A stretch of DNA of 64,000 nucleotides from Liolophura sinensis. Lineage: Eukaryota; Mollusca; Polyplacophora; Chitonida; Chitonidae. The stretch is from positions 40,845,187 through 40,909,186 of the forward strand of contig NC_088301.1 of the NCBI RefSeq assembly GCF_032854445.1, in the 5' to 3' direction. Below are positions 1 to 13,500 of this stretch, piece after piece. The notes beneath the pieces are model-generated. The model was not told the origin of the DNA. It saw only the letters and a list, made by a program, of their open reading frames with translations, and searched no databases. How positions within the stretch are numbered: position 1 is the first letter of the stretch; each line of letters begins with the position of its first letter. Position numbers and translations under genes: made by a program.

Positions 1-114
1 GTACATGTATAAAGATCTGTGCCTTTCTGTCAAGTAACTTATCCATGAGTAACAAAATGGTTGTCAAGCTAGGAAATTCTATTCATAAAAAACACATGAA
101 CATCTTAATACATT

Positions 115-116
<2 letters not shown>

Positions 117-153
<37 letters not shown>
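117..153. repeat. (TA)n microsatellite
   Basis: An uninterrupted TA dinucleotide run, one of four long TA tracts in the window (others at 20.46-20.59, 26.54-26.63 and 63.21 kb). Confidence 0.9.
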
Positions 154-156
<3 letters not shown>

Positions 157-491
157 ATTATTTCATTAAGAAATGAATCCTGAAAATTTGTAATATTCAC
201 TTTGCTATTTTTTTGGACAAATTTTTATTTTAGCTCTCTTTCTGGGTCACAAGTGTTGTTTTATAAAGTTGAATGAGAGTTAAGTGTGGATAACACTTTA
301 TAATGGTGGATAGGACATCATGATGGTGCAATGACCTGTGAACAAGTGCTAATGATGTAAAAGTCGATAGGCTAGGACAAAGGATCTGTGTAAGATCCGT
401 GTTCTCTTACATATTGTGGAATGTGTCTGTTATCTGCGAGTGTGCATGTTTGTGTCTTGGTTTATACTTAAAGTATGTTGACTGAGGGACC

Positions 492-497
492 AATAAA
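492..497 (+). terminator. Candidate poly(A) signal of an upstream plus-strand gene
   Basis: AATAAA at 492-497 sits in non-coding AT-rich sequence at the window edge. It could end a 3' UTR whose coding part lies before base 1. No coding sequence upstream in the window supports it, so it is only a candidate. Confidence 0.3.
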
Positions 498-3400
498 GTA
501 ACCTGTCAATTTAATAGTTCGATGCATAGTTTATACTATTCATTTCTCTGTTTTCGTAACATTGTACACTATACATGTATATGTAGTATCATGCAAGTAT
601 TTGCTACCATCTGCAGTATATGCTTGTATCAGTGCGCCATGAGCTTGGTGTCATTTGCAATTTTTAATTCCCTAATCACTGTAGTAAGTGAATTTATATT
701 TAGCCGACGAACTGTTTTGTTTATTTCAAACATGGATCAGATGTACACAAGTACGAAAGTATTTGACAATTTTATTGCTTAAATGCATAATTTTAATAAA
801 AAAAATATGTTGTAGCCTTCAACAGTGTTTGAATCATTTTATCAAGCTGAGATGAATGAGATCAAGCAGTACAGGCCATCCCTAAAAAACAAAGGTGGCA
901 CACTATCTACTCGAGACAAACACAGAGCCAGGCACTTTCCCTAGATTGCCAATATCTATAATGTATTTACTAGGTAAATAGGAACATATTTTCAGGTATA
1001 TATTTAATTCAAATGAATTCTTGATATAAACTATTCTGCGCAGGTTTATTTTCTGAAACCTTAGATCAGGTTTGAAATAAGATGAATGCGTCATTTTTGC
1101 TCATTTAGCATAGGATTAAAGAAATTTTTTTCTTAAATTATGTCGTGTGGTCATACTAGCGCTCAAGACTATTACATGTATATAACCCAACCTTGATGTA
1201 GTTGTATATACACATACCTACACTGTAGGCTTCTGTGTATATGTAAGTACATGTAATGTCTTTTGTTCATCACAGCCACATCACCTCAAGCAGAGTTAAA
1301 AGGTTCATGAAATCGACATTGATAACTGGCTACATTTTGGTGCCTACCTATTTGTTCACCCGGTTCTATCCTAGCCAGAATTTTCAACTGTTTTGCCCAC
1401 AAGATAACTCCTCAACTTCAATGCACTGCACTTCATATAAACTTGGTGGAAAATGATAACTATGGATACCTGAACAATGTTATTTTTCTTCATGCCAACG
1501 TTATATAATGCAGGAGGATATATCGATCAGCTCCACTTGTTTGTCTTGTCAATGCAACTCCTCCACTTTTCAACGCTTTTTAATTGCTTTCAGCAAAATA
1601 CTTCAGTTTTGACTGAAATCATCGAAATGAGAGCTTTTTAATTGAAATCCACAATATGTAGATCTGCATGGGCTAATTTACTGGTGTAGGCTGGGGAAAT
1701 TCAGTCTTCTGATGGGTCTAATTTTGTTTCGTCACTTGCTCTTTTTGATACCAGTTGAGCGGTCTTTGATTAGAGGTTAAACCCATTGATCCACAAACCT
1801 TCGTTGGTGAGGGTTTGTGTGCATTAAATCACCTATGATTTCATGGAGTTTTCCATCAACTAGTCCTTATGTACAGCAGTTTGTAAAGCAGGGTGAATAG
1901 TTGGTTGAAAATTCCTTAAAATTATACTTGGTTTACTCATCCGACTTGTATTACGCCAGGCTAAAGAGTTTTCAGTTGTATGATGGCAGCCAGCTTTAAG
2001 GGTGGTGGAAATCGTAGACCATAGATCTCAGGAGAATTATTAGCGAACTCACCAACATAAATCACACGTTAAATTGGTGACAGGAAGGTGATGTTCACCA
2101 AGCTGTATGCAGGACCAGACAAGAAAGCAGTGCAGACCACTTGTTGACACCATAACCCCGAGAGCAATGAAGCTGGGGAAATCTGTAAAATTCCATGTCC
2201 AAGAATGGGATTGAACCCACATCAGGATTAACAAGCACCACGACTACTCATCCATAGCCCTCTCTCGAGTCTGTCATAGTTGGCACAACACAATTACTGC
2301 AGGTAATTGGACTTTAACCCCCCCCCAGAAGCTTGTAAAATTTCAAGCTGTGTCAACTTAATTTAGCCTACATCAGCCTGCATGACCACCACCATCATTC
2401 TAACATTCGCCATTCATACAATTCATTATGTGGCGAGTCCAATGCAACTTCCAGCCTAACATCACCTGAGACTTGCATTTTATGCACTACATTGTGCTTC
2501 CTTTACTATTCAAAGCAGAAGAACAGACAATGCCGACAGTCGGTCTTGTCGAATTAAACCTTTTTAAGTAAAGCAGTTCTTCAAATACACATGAATGACC
2601 ATCACAAGGGGCAGAACTTCATAAGTTTTAAGCCCTGTGATCTTTGCAAGCCTTGCACTCTTTCTGAAGGCAAACTGTCAAGAAATTTGATACTTAACTG
2701 AAGCAGTTCTTTAGATAATCATTTCCTATCAACACCACCTCAGCATTATACGATTCTCTATTACTGATCGGCACATTAAGGCGAGACTCCTTAAACATAA
2801 ATATGTTTATGTTCAACCTTATTAATTAACAAGTTTTAACCTTGTATGGTTGAAGTTCGGATGACTTGGAAGAGCGTACAAAACGGACTATTAAGGCTAT
2901 GTTCAGTTGATTTTGTGTTTGTCATTCGCCCTCACAGGAGAAATTATAACAGCTATTTATATTTTTTTGTCTGTAGGATTTCATTTTCTTTCTATCCTTC
3001 ACCATTGCATGTTTTGTCACTAGTACATGCAGAATTACGATTCCTTTCAACAATGCCAGTACAACAAAATGCGTGCTAATGCTTTTGTGTTGTTGGGCGC
3101 ACAGGTTTGTACAATTCCTTGAGACAAACACACAATCAACTCACTAAGGCCTAATGTCTTATTTTACATTGTGGAATAACTGCAATCAATTGTAACTTTT
3201 TGCATCTAATGCCACTATATTGATTCTCCTGTTAAACATGATATGAAGAGAAAAATCTGCTGGTATTAATACCTTTTTTTTATTGTATAATGTTAAAGAT
3301 TGGAAGTACTTCAAGTCAAAAACAATAAATGCCAACAAAAAGACAAAAAAGACATACATAAACAAATACATTTGGACAAACTTCATATCAGGTAATGGAC

Positions 3401-5530
3401 TGCGTAAAATTGCTGATGAAAAGAGAAGTCTTCTCAATGATTTGTACATACAAGTACAACTGTTTGTTGTATAAAGCTACAGGTTGGTCTGTAAGTGACA
3501 TTTTACAACTTAGTTGTACACAAGGACTCCAGACATTCACCCTTTTAGTTTTAGCCCTTGAGAATGATAGTCTGGCATTGACAAAGAAGCCATATACATG
3601 CATAGTCTCCTTCGGATCAGGCTGTATCCTACACACTCAGACCTGCTTTGTACATTGGTGATCTGGACCACAACCACCTAACAACTACCTGAATACTAGA
3701 TGCATCATAGCAAGTAAGTAGTTCTTAGTAAGAAATCTGGGGTTTGCAGTCCATCAAGGTGCAAAAACAAAACACATGCACTCTGGGCAAACACCTCACA
3801 CCATTACAGGGCCATTTTCTGCTGTAAAATATGCTAGTTCCTCTGTCTGGGATGGTGGTGATCAGATAAAATAATGGATACAAGAGAGAGCAGCAAATCT
3901 GAGTGCGATGGAGCAATTAGCACGGGTTGTCTGCAAGACGCGTAATTTGGACTGTTCTCACCTGTCCACAGTCTTACACACTCAAGTCACGTGTGCATTC
4001 CAGCACTGTGCCCGAGAGGTGTTGCTGGACTGGTGGTTACCAGCTTGGATTGGGGAACACAACACTACTGCTTTCTCTCTCAGCATCCAAAAGATGTAAA
4101 GCACTATTCAGCAGGAATTAAAGATCAGATTTATAGGTGATCTTGTGCGTGAGGAAGGCCAGGCTTAAGGTGTACTTTGCAGAAATACATACTATTGTAC
4201 TCGTAGGTTGATCTCTTAGACTCTAGAGAATTTTCCCAACATTGTTCATGATGTTAATTTGATCAATAAACACTGGCTTCAAACAAAATAGATATGATGT
4301 TCTTGGTCAATAAACTAACAAAATCGATTAAACTGTCTGGCAGGACACTCTTTGGAATCGGAGGTATAAAAACATTATGCTACACGACTACTGGCTAATG
4401 ATGGACACATGGCACATAACAGCAGTGGTTTGTCTTGACTGCTAAAAACCTTGACAAAATGGAAAATGACAAAAGCATGAGGTGATTGGTGGGAAATCTT
4501 TGAGTTACATGTATATGAAGCCTTTAAGCGAATGTCTTAAAAAAAATGATAATAATAAAAAAAAGCAACAAATGACACACATAAGACTAAAAAACAAAAA
4601 CCATTAACTTAGATGCTGCCAGAAGAATTTTAAAACCAAGTTAAAATTTGAAGTTACTAGAACAGGTAAATATTTCTTTCTGGAAACAATCCGCCACTGT
4701 TAACATGTTGAAAATAATTACGATTGAATTACAACTGCTTAGTCTCAAGACTGTAACCAGAAGTATACAATGAAACTGAAGACAAAGGTAACTTTGGTAC
4801 TGACCTTCCAATTAAATGTGTGCTTATTATATCACTTGTCTGAAATTGCACGAAGAGCTTTCTAAAAACAAGTATATTTCTTCTTGAAACAGAAGAAGTT
4901 CAGAGGCACATAAAAAGCAGAAAATATTTTTAAAAATTTTGGGAAAAAAAAAACGATAAAATGTTGAGTAAGGAAAATGTACAATTGATATTAAAACACT
5001 GCCTTTAAATGGCAGTGATAGACAGATCCTAACAGTTGTCACAAACCATGATGATGTAACAAAGATGGGCTTCACAGAAAAATAAGCAGCCATGAATCAA
5101 AGTGTGATAAATTTTGCAAACGATCAAATATATTCAGATGAAAAGCACAAGTAACAGTAAGGTGAACACAATAAATGATACAGATGAAGCTATGGAGGGT
5201 TATGTACGAATACTAGTAATGATATGAAACAAACTTATGTCTTTGACTACATATTCATTCTAAGTAAAATATTAAAAACCTAATAAAAAAAATTAGTCAT
5301 TAATAACTCTACACACATACATACATACATGCAGGGAAACATCATTTTCCACTTGAAAACTGCTGATCGTGAAGTACCATGTACATAAATGGGGGAATTA
5401 TTTTAGCTGGAGGAAAATGGGCCAATTACTATGTTTCGCCTAAAAATACAAGCCAAGTCTACACTGCTAACATTTCATATACACTGAAAATCCTCCTGTG
5501 AACATTAACTATAGAATGTCAATTCCTCTA
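498..5530. other. Gene-poor intergenic stretch
   Basis: About 5 kb with only short, compositionally random open frames (under 90 codons, AT-rich, no recognisable domain). It contains one eroded SINE (about 1.94-2.27 kb), short T and A runs and TACATGTA words. I see no supported gene here. Confidence 0.6.
1944..2275 (-). mobile_element. Eroded tRNA-derived SINE (minus orientation)
   Basis: Bases 1948-2010 (ATTACGCCAGGCTAAAGAG onwards, then a 'GATGGCAGCCAGC' core and GGTGGTGGAAA) match the 3' half of the common SINE seen at 9.13, 17.2, 55.5 and 61.9 kb. At the far end the reverse complement contains GGTTCAATCCC, a good Pol III B box, near 2205-2217. The middle is diverged, so this may be two fragments or one old copy. 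Confidence 0.5.
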
Positions 5531-5536
5531 CTGTGT

Positions 5537-5542
5537 TTTATT
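5537..5542 (-). terminator. Candidate poly(A) signal of the HMGB gene
   Basis: TTTATT on the plus strand reads AATAAA on the minus strand, about 850 bases past the HMGB stop codon. It would give a 3' UTR of ordinary length. No cleavage-site evidence is available. Confidence 0.35.
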
Positions 5543-6390
5543 TACAGTACACCAAGTTCAAGGAGATTTTGTTTTGAAGTAAATACCAACAAACCTTGCC
5601 TCATTACAAATGGAGTGAAATGGTCTGGTCAGACTTGGCATTCTGCATTGACTGTTCAGCACTGGTCATTTTTCTAATGGATATTACTGTTCTCTTCCAA
5701 AGATCTTTACTACCACAACACTAGTCTTCAGACGGACTTAAATAAAAAAGAATCAATAATCATAATAAAAAAATTCATCAAATATCTTTCTGTCACTCTT
5801 CCCTTTGGTTTACTAGACGAAAAAATCCCAGCTAACATCTAGAACATTTGAATACATCAAAACTAACCTAATGAAAATTGCATCCTCATGTCAGATGAAT
5901 TGACACTGTTCACAGAATCAGGTCATTCTTTCCATGCTTCAGAAGATGGTATTACCAATTGGCACAGACGGGCCATACATCAAGTTATCACCCTTAGAAA
6001 GAAAAATAGCCTTATGGCACAATGCCCCTGAGGTACCTTTGACAACTCAATGTTGAGATGCGAGATTCCAAGACAAGTTTTCCGCTGACATTTTAACCTG
6101 AACCCATAACATCTGAGGTTTACATGGACAAGGTTAATAGTTATTGAAGCCTTGTACGACATGGTATAAACATGATGCCAACCTATCATCTCACAAAAGA
6201 CATTTGGCACGGTCATGCATTTTCATTAGGTCATTTCCAGGTGACAAATTGTACAGGCCATTCGGCGAAGCGCTCTTGCAGTATTTAAATTATAAGTGAA
6301 CCACCCAATGGCAGCAGTCTACACTGACAGACAAGTTTCAACTGTCCAATCAGACATGTCTACGGTAAAATGTTGCCCAATCAGAGCTAT

Positions 6391-9300
6391 CTATTCATCA
6401 TCTTCCTCTTCATCATCATCATCATCATCCTCTTCCTCCTCTTCTTCTGCCTGGCCATTCTTTTCGGCCGCCGCCTTCATCTTGCTCACAGCTGCCGCTC
6501 CGCCCTTTTGGTTTAAAAAGGAACAACTTATTATTTCATCTATTAGTCTAACATACATACACATCCTAAATCGGTTGTTATCAAGCAAGGAAGAACATCT
6601 GCAAAAAACATCTAGCTTTTTACTTTCTTAACAGAACACCTCGGGGAATTAAATAGTTTTCACCACACTTGTATGGTTGGTACGGACACCAACAAAGAGT
6701 GTACGAATGAACCGAGATAATGTTAATTTAAATTCTGACAGAATCACAGACCTTGCGAAACTCCACCATTTCCCTCTCATAGCGCTTCTGATCTTCCTGG
6801 GACTTCTTCTCATACTTTTTCTTGTCATCTTCTGACATTCCTCTCCACACCTCACCCGCTGTACCAAAACAAAATAGAAGCTTTTCATGAGGTTTTTCTG
6901 TGCACACCCATGACAATATTTGGTTACCACCTGTGCATACCACAAAGACATTTCAACATCAAACATCTCGCAAGCCAATGTCATACAATGAAAGACTTAA
7001 AGCATAGAGATTAAAACCAGAGCAGCAACAACCAGTGTGCAAATGGTCACACACAACACACAATCTGGTGTCACTCGGTGAAGGATGCTAACAAACACAT
7101 TTTTCCATTATCATTCACACCAATGATACTACTCCTACATTCGCACTATCTGCAAACTAACTGGTTCACAGACAACCTAAGGCAATGAAAACGGCCAGAC
7201 AAGTTAACCGACCAATCACTGCACAAGAGTGTTCAAATTTCTAGGACATTCTGATGTATGCAGATGGCCATAAAACATGAAGATTGCTAACACACAGTAA
7301 CAGTTAAGAATTACTTAGTGATCTTCATACCAATACTTCCAACAGCCATACTATGTAGAATTCTTTCAAAGACTAGTTTTTCCTCAACTTACCCTTCCTC
7401 AAGATTTCCTTGTGGTCTATGTTTTTGCCCTTCATCATGACTCTGAAGTCATCCAAGAAAAAGAAGTACCCAGATTTGGCCCTCTTTGGTTTACCAGGCT
7501 CACATTTCTTTCCTTTATACTGAGCCATCTGTAAGTTTACAGCAGAATTAGAGCAATTTCCCAAAATGTTCGCCCTCGACAACAACATTTATGTACAAAA
7601 TATGATGTACAGAACAAACAATTGACAAATTGCTTCCATTCAAAAACAAACACTTTTTGTTTCTTTTACACCCTACAGTTAGGCAAACAGAAAAATTTTC
7701 TATCCAAACCAAAACAAAAATCAAATTTCTTCACATCAATGTTTAAGCTGTTTAAGGTCGGATTATCAATGAATTGACAACTACACCATGTTATGCTCCC
7801 ACTGTTCCACAGTGGCTACCGAAAAAGGGAAACTCAGAGACATCCTACACAAAAAGGGTCCAAAGAACACATTTTCTTCTGTGATACTGCAGTTCTAATA
7901 TGTATTACCTTGGTGTTCAATCAATAAGAAAGAGTTGGTTGGTTGGAAGTTCCCCATTATTAATAGGTCTCGAATATGCAATGAGAACATACAATACAGT
8001 TCCAGGTTTTCAGTCTTATTTCAACCACTGACTGTGTGCCATGGATGGCAATACCCTTCTTGCCTTGTTAAGTTATATTCATGTAATGGACGTATTACCT
8101 CTGCATCATATCTTGCCCGATCTTTGGCAGCTTGTTCTTCATAGCGACGGCGATCATTGTCCGCCAAAGAACGCCACTCCTCTGAGCATTCCTTAGTAAA
8201 CTCTGCAATCTACACCACAAATATAATCAGGAGTTAACACTGGTCACACTGGTTTGCTTAAATGACAATTGGCACAATTTATGAGCCCCCCTGGGGAACT
8301 CAATAAATAAATAAATAAATATGGAGATGAACGATTACTTTTGTAGCAAGGGTTAGTTAAGTAATTATTGATCTGGCATAGACTTTAAGAGAAGACAACC
8401 ACACAGAAGCAGTGAACTCACTCGTGAGATATTTCGCCCGGCAAGTTTCGCCTTGCATCTGCAGTCAGCCAAAAACAAGAAGTAAGCAGTCAATGCTCGC
8501 TTTGGTTTGTTGACATCCTTGGGCTTGCGACGTCTGCGCTTCACCTGTCCATCATCATTCTTTGTGCGACCTACCAAGTTAAAAAGAAAACAGATGAACA
8601 AAATGTTTCAACATATTCCATTGTAGATGTAATGTATATGTGCCCTTGCGCTAATGAATTTCCTTCAACAGGTTACATTTCCTCTCTCTACACTTCCAGT
8701 TATATTCATAAATGGTGATTTTGGGCAAGCACAGGTAGTTCAGACCAACTCATAAGTGAACTTAAATTATCTCTTGCTGTCTACAGCAGGTTATAAACGC
8801 ATTTAGCGACAAGAAATTTGGCTTGCATCCTACATATTCAACATCTAATTTACGAATTAACACTGCTCTTGGATTGCAATTTCCAGCGGTTTTTTCCAGT
8901 TAATGTTACTTTTTATGAGGTTTCGGCCTTTTCGATCAAATAATTGCCGAAGTTTTACAGTATGTACGGGTATTAAACTGCCTTATGCCTGGTACCAGCA
9001 ATTGAAAACCATGTGAAACGCTGTAAGACTACATAGTATTAAATCTACTATCTTATCCCCCCAGAGAATGGAGGTATTTGATTGGTTCTTAATGCAATAC
9101 GCTTCATTTTTTACTTACAGTGGCAGTCAGTTTTATTTATTTATTTATTTGATTGGTGTTTTACGCCATATTCAAGAATATTTCACTTATACGATGGCGG
9201 CCAGCATTATGGTGGGAGGAAACTGGGCAAAGCCCCGAGGGAAAACCACGACCATCTACAGGTTGCTGCCAGACATTCCCACTTACGGCCAGAAAGGAAG

Positions 9301-9622
9301 CCAGCATGAACTGGACTTAAACTCACAGTGACTGCATTGGTGAGACAGTCGGTTTTAGGAGTTGAGGTAACCGGAACCCCTAAGGTAAACTTCCGACCTT
9401 TCACAAGTTACTGACAAGCTTTCACACATTATTTATTGCTACAGATGATGATCACTACACTCACGACTATCATTTCAAAGTAATAAATATACATCATTCA
9501 CATCACATTTTCTTGGATAATAACCAATTACAATTTGGGTACTGAACTGTGCGGGCAAATGATGTGTTAGTTGTTAGATTCAGTAACATACTTACTGTAA
9601 ATCTTCCAACCTTTTCAACCAT
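6391..9622 (-). CDS. HMGB1: HMGB-type high mobility group protein, six coding exons
   Basis: Chromatin-bending protein of the HMGB1/2/DSP1 family. My exon model (minus strand) is 9596-9622, 8422-8559, 8099-8209, 7393-7528, 6752-6858 and 6391-6504. It is phase-consistent and gives 210 aa, close to the usual ~215. Exon 1 encodes only MVEKVGRFT, with a good Kozak context (ACAATGG) and a GTAAGT donor. Box A (about residues 26-92) starts NKPKRALTAYFLFLADCR and ends KDRARYDAE. Box B (about 103-173) has GKPKRAKSGYFFFLDDFR and then GEVWRGMSEDDKKKYEKK. Each box is split by an intron. The C-terminus is a short linker plus an unbroken Glu/Asp tail (residues 193-210), which in this family masks the boxes and contacts histones. 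The exon 2 acceptor is uncertain: an upstream TAG at 8571-8573 gives 11 extra bases and a frame that stops, so I use CAAAG/AATG. An intron 1 SINE lies at 9.13-9.40 kb. A nuclear location is expected. Confidence 0.85.
8299..8322. repeat. (AAAT)n simple repeat in an HMGB intron
   Basis: AATAAATAAATAAATAAAT run between HMGB exons 2 and 3. It resembles a SINE poly-AAAT tail, but no SINE body is recognisable next to it. Confidence 0.8.
9129..9400 (-). mobile_element. tRNA-derived SINE in HMGB intron 1
   Basis: Inserted on the minus strand, with the TTTATTTATTTATTTGATTGG tail at the low-coordinate end. The body includes GAATATTTCACTTATACGATGG, CCAGCATTATGGTGGGAGG and GGTTGCTGCCAGACATTCCC in pieces. 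The reverse complement carries GAGTTTAAGTCC, a B-box-like site. The A-box head end is weak. It is the same family as the copies near 17.2, 55.5, 57.4, 61.9 and 63.8 kb. Confidence 0.85.
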
Positions 9623-10297
9623 TGTAGCACTTATTTGAGTGGAATTTATGTGTACAATTATTAAGAAAATGATGCTAAAAAGAGATTCATTAGAATCACT
9701 AAAAATGACATGGTCCATGACACTCTGCACATTTTTCTCTACACCCCATACTTCTCTCAGAATATTTCAAAAATATTGGTTGCAGAGACGGTTGAAAAGG
9801 TTGAAGAATTAGGGTAGTTCCTTTCAGTAGAGTAGAACCTTGCAGAACAGATTCAAAATTATATTTTTTAAGTGCAAAAAAATCTCCACATTTGTTAATA
9901 GTAATAATACTTGCCAAGAACAGTTTAAACTTGTACTAAACTAGTGTACGGTCCTTCTTAACACCTCTAAAGGGATTTTCTCATTTCCTTCAGACAATCA
10001 GAAAGCACACATACATTTCTGAATATTTCAGGTTACATAAGGACTCATTACTAGTCACAGGTCAATGAAATTTAAGGATGGCTCAACCACACAACATCTG
10101 GTATAAAATCCACATCATCAACCAGTCTCACAAGGAGAAGTGACACATATACACCAAGGACAAAAGTTTTAGGCTTGTATTACAAATCCAAGAATTTATT
10201 GAACACCAAGACAAGTCATTCTGAACACATACCAGTCCATTAAGAAGTTCTGATATGTTAAATTCATAATTTATTATCCTTTTTCCAATGTACAATA

Positions 10298-10303
10298 TTT
10301 ATT
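10298..10303 (-). terminator. Candidate minus-strand poly(A) signal
   Basis: TTTATT (AATAAA on the minus strand), about 200 bases beyond the stop of the candidate small spliced gene ending at 10507. Weak evidence alone in AT-rich DNA. Confidence 0.2.
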
Positions 10304-10506
10304 AGAGCAAATTTGCATTCCTATAGCCCTTCTTCATTCAAACAGAATGCAAATATATTAGTAACAAATAAAAGCACACACTGCTCTCCAATCTGTTTTT
10401 TCTCCATGCATTGGCCAGTCATGTCAAGTGATGTTGAAAGAATGCCTGTTCCAGACAGTTTTTGGCAGAATCCATGATATGTCTGCTACGCCCCTGATGT
10501 CTTTGG

Positions 10507-13500
10507 TCATCTCCATCTAAAGCCAAAACTGCGAAACAAACCAAGATCAATTAAGTTGATTTATCAACAAAAAACCCCACAAATATCAGTTATGCACCAG
10601 ATGGATTCTGGATGAGAATACTTTATTTGGCAGTAAATCTATTTGTACTCAATGAAAATGTTTTAAAGAAAACACTTAGTAGAAACAAAAGTAATCCATG
10701 TATATGTAGTAATAACGCCATTCACTGACAGCATGCCCATAGCAAAGCCAGAGTGCTGCCATAACACAAACAAATCGTGAATACAGAAGACTGAAAAGCA
10801 TATTTGTTCTCAGAAGTGTTATTGGTAAATTTTATTTACTTATAACACTGTTGTGTTGTTAGTCCAAGCATAAATTCTGTTTCATATCACCGAATGCACA
10901 AATTTTCTGGCAAATATAATATCGCTCTAAATGGCACATCCACCTACAATGATATTATCTGTGCTTGAAAATCTGCAACACAGCTTTATGAAACAGGTGC
11001 TGGCTGTTATTGTTTACTTCAAAACATTAGATTTTTTTTTTCTTTTTTTTTTTTTTGTATATCTTTGCCCCAGTGTCACCCTTTACAAAGACCATGCTGT
11101 CAGTGACTGACTGGCTAAATGGCAGAATTTTAGTGGCTATTCAAAAGACAAAATGCAACTCACCCAGCCATATATGTATAGCCACTTGGAAAATGACCCG
11201 GTTTACAGATGTCCTTTAAAAATTCTGGATCTAACGCTGTGAATGTGTCATGCAGTTAACTGGACTTTCCACCACAGCAGACAACGGTGTTAAATCCTGT
11301 ATAAAACTCAACGTTTTACACTTCCACTGCTCATAACAATAGGCAAATATGCCAGGACACAGCTTAATCATAAACTGATCTCCCTGCATATTGTTAATGA
11401 ACAGGATATACTTATATAGATGACCTGGACAAAGTGTGCCTCCTTGGATCCTCACAACTGCTCATACTGATATACACATGGTAATGCCTTTGCCTTAGCT
11501 ACATCTCTAGTGTATTTGAGTGAGCGAGTGCTTGAGGTTTAATGTGGTACTTATCGATTTTTCAGTCATATGACAAAGGAGTCCTTGTAGTACATGTAAT
11601 GTGCTTCCTTGTTTCAAGATGGATTTCCACCGCTCTTTCATCTTGTGCTGCTTCACTAAGACGACTTACCGAAGGCAAGCAAGCCACCCCACCTGAGCCA
11701 TTAAACTGTTACGGGTCAATCAGTTGTTGCACATCCCCTTCATGTGAGTGAGCGAATGCTTGAGGTTTAACGTAGAGCTCAACAATTTTTCGGTCATATG
11801 ACGACGAAGGAATCCTTACAGTGTATGTAATGCACCTCCTTGTGGCAGTACAGATTTCCACCTCTCTTTTATCTAGTGCTGCTTCACTGAGACGACTTAC
11901 CAAAGGCAAGTAAGCCGCCGCCCGAGCCATTATACTGATACGGGTCAACCAGTAGTTGCACTATACCCTTCCTGCTGAACACCAGGCGAGTAAGTTACAA
12001 CTTCCTCTTTTTTAAGGTCTTAGGTCTGACTCGACCCAGGATTTATCCTGCATCTACCGCTCCCGAAGCGGACGCTCTACCAACTATGCCATTTGGGTCG
12101 GTAGGAAGTAGAGTATTTGAAGAATCTTGCGGAGTTTTCCGCTGATTAGACCCTATACTACTGGAAGACAGTTACTTTAAATGTGATTGTTTTGACACAT
12201 ACATGTACCATCTATCCCAGATGCATTTTTCAAAAGAAAACTCAACATTGATAACGTGCCCTGACTCATGGTATTTCAAACTAGAATGGGGAAAAATATA
12301 CAATGGGCAATTTATATATCTAGACATCGGGACCCTGAAGCTAAAAGAAATATTTAAATAAATTTTTCACCAGGTGGTGTTATGTTTGTTGCTCATTTTG
12401 AACAATGTCAGTGAGTTATACATCATAGCATTCAAGGTAGCAAGACAATAAAATATTTGCTGGAGTGCGGTAAGTTGAACAGAGAATCAATAAAATTGCT
12501 CATTTAAACCTTAATCCGAAAACTTTTTAAATAATCATCATAGGTAAAAGAAAAAAAATTTCAACAAAATCCAACTCACTGCACACATAACTTGATATAC
12601 TTGTTAACTGGGCAAATGAACTTGGTGCATGAAGTGTTTTTATTCAATTCAATGCGTTGTTTCTGTGGTAATTCAATGTAATACTTTGGTGACTATTTAT
12701 CCATTATCATATTTGGAAACTCCTTTGGTGTGTTTGTCTTATTGTAAAATTCAACAACAGATTCGCTGCACTTTTTCACTGGTCTAGCATGTAGATATGG
12801 ATCAAGTGTAATATTAGCAAAATGGCAACCTTCCAATATAGAAGACAGAATAATAAAGACAGATATCACGTGAAAATAAGTAACCTATACTCTCTACAAT
12901 GCTGGTACATTATTTGTATATTATTATCTATAAACCTTTTCTATTAAAATTATACTTAATGTGATTCAGTGATTTTGCAGGCAGCACTGTATTTACACGG
13001 GTCATTAACTCTCTATATACACAGTTAAGTCAACTAGAGTTTTGGAGTTGCTATCAAAGGTTCATTTGTAAATCACTTAATTTATAAAATTCAGTACTTG
13101 TGTGGTCATTTTTCTTCATAGACATTGTTATATTTTCGGACAATTTCTGAGATTTCTAATTTTCTAAGAAATGTACTTCAGTGATTTACATGCTTTTTAG
13201 GTTTTAACTCTAGAACAACTGGTTCGTAATGTATTCACTTTTAAATATCCCACCACCCAATAAAAAAATCCTTTGTTCTAATATTTGTAAGACAAACATT
13301 AAAAATCAACTTTTTCTGCACACTGGAATGGAGGTAGGACAGAGACGTGTATATTATACTATTATTAGAATGAACATGATTTATTTCTGTCATCGAAGCT
13401 TTAAAAGAACAAGTACCCCAAACCATTTAGGTTTACATGTATGTTTGAAGTTGATGATGTGCAGATCTTTCTTTTCCGTTTCTTTTATTTAGACTTTAAA

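Noticed and set aside
6296-6631. Plus-strand 111-codon frame rich in Ser
   Set aside because: It is the antisense of the HMGB Glu/Asp tail codons (TCA/TCC repeats), not a gene.
12706-12880. Minus-strand open stretch with a nearby AATAAA, reading ...GCHFANITLDPYLHARPV...
   Set aside because: About 57 codons without a clear acceptor or partner exon and no family recognised; expected by chance at this length.
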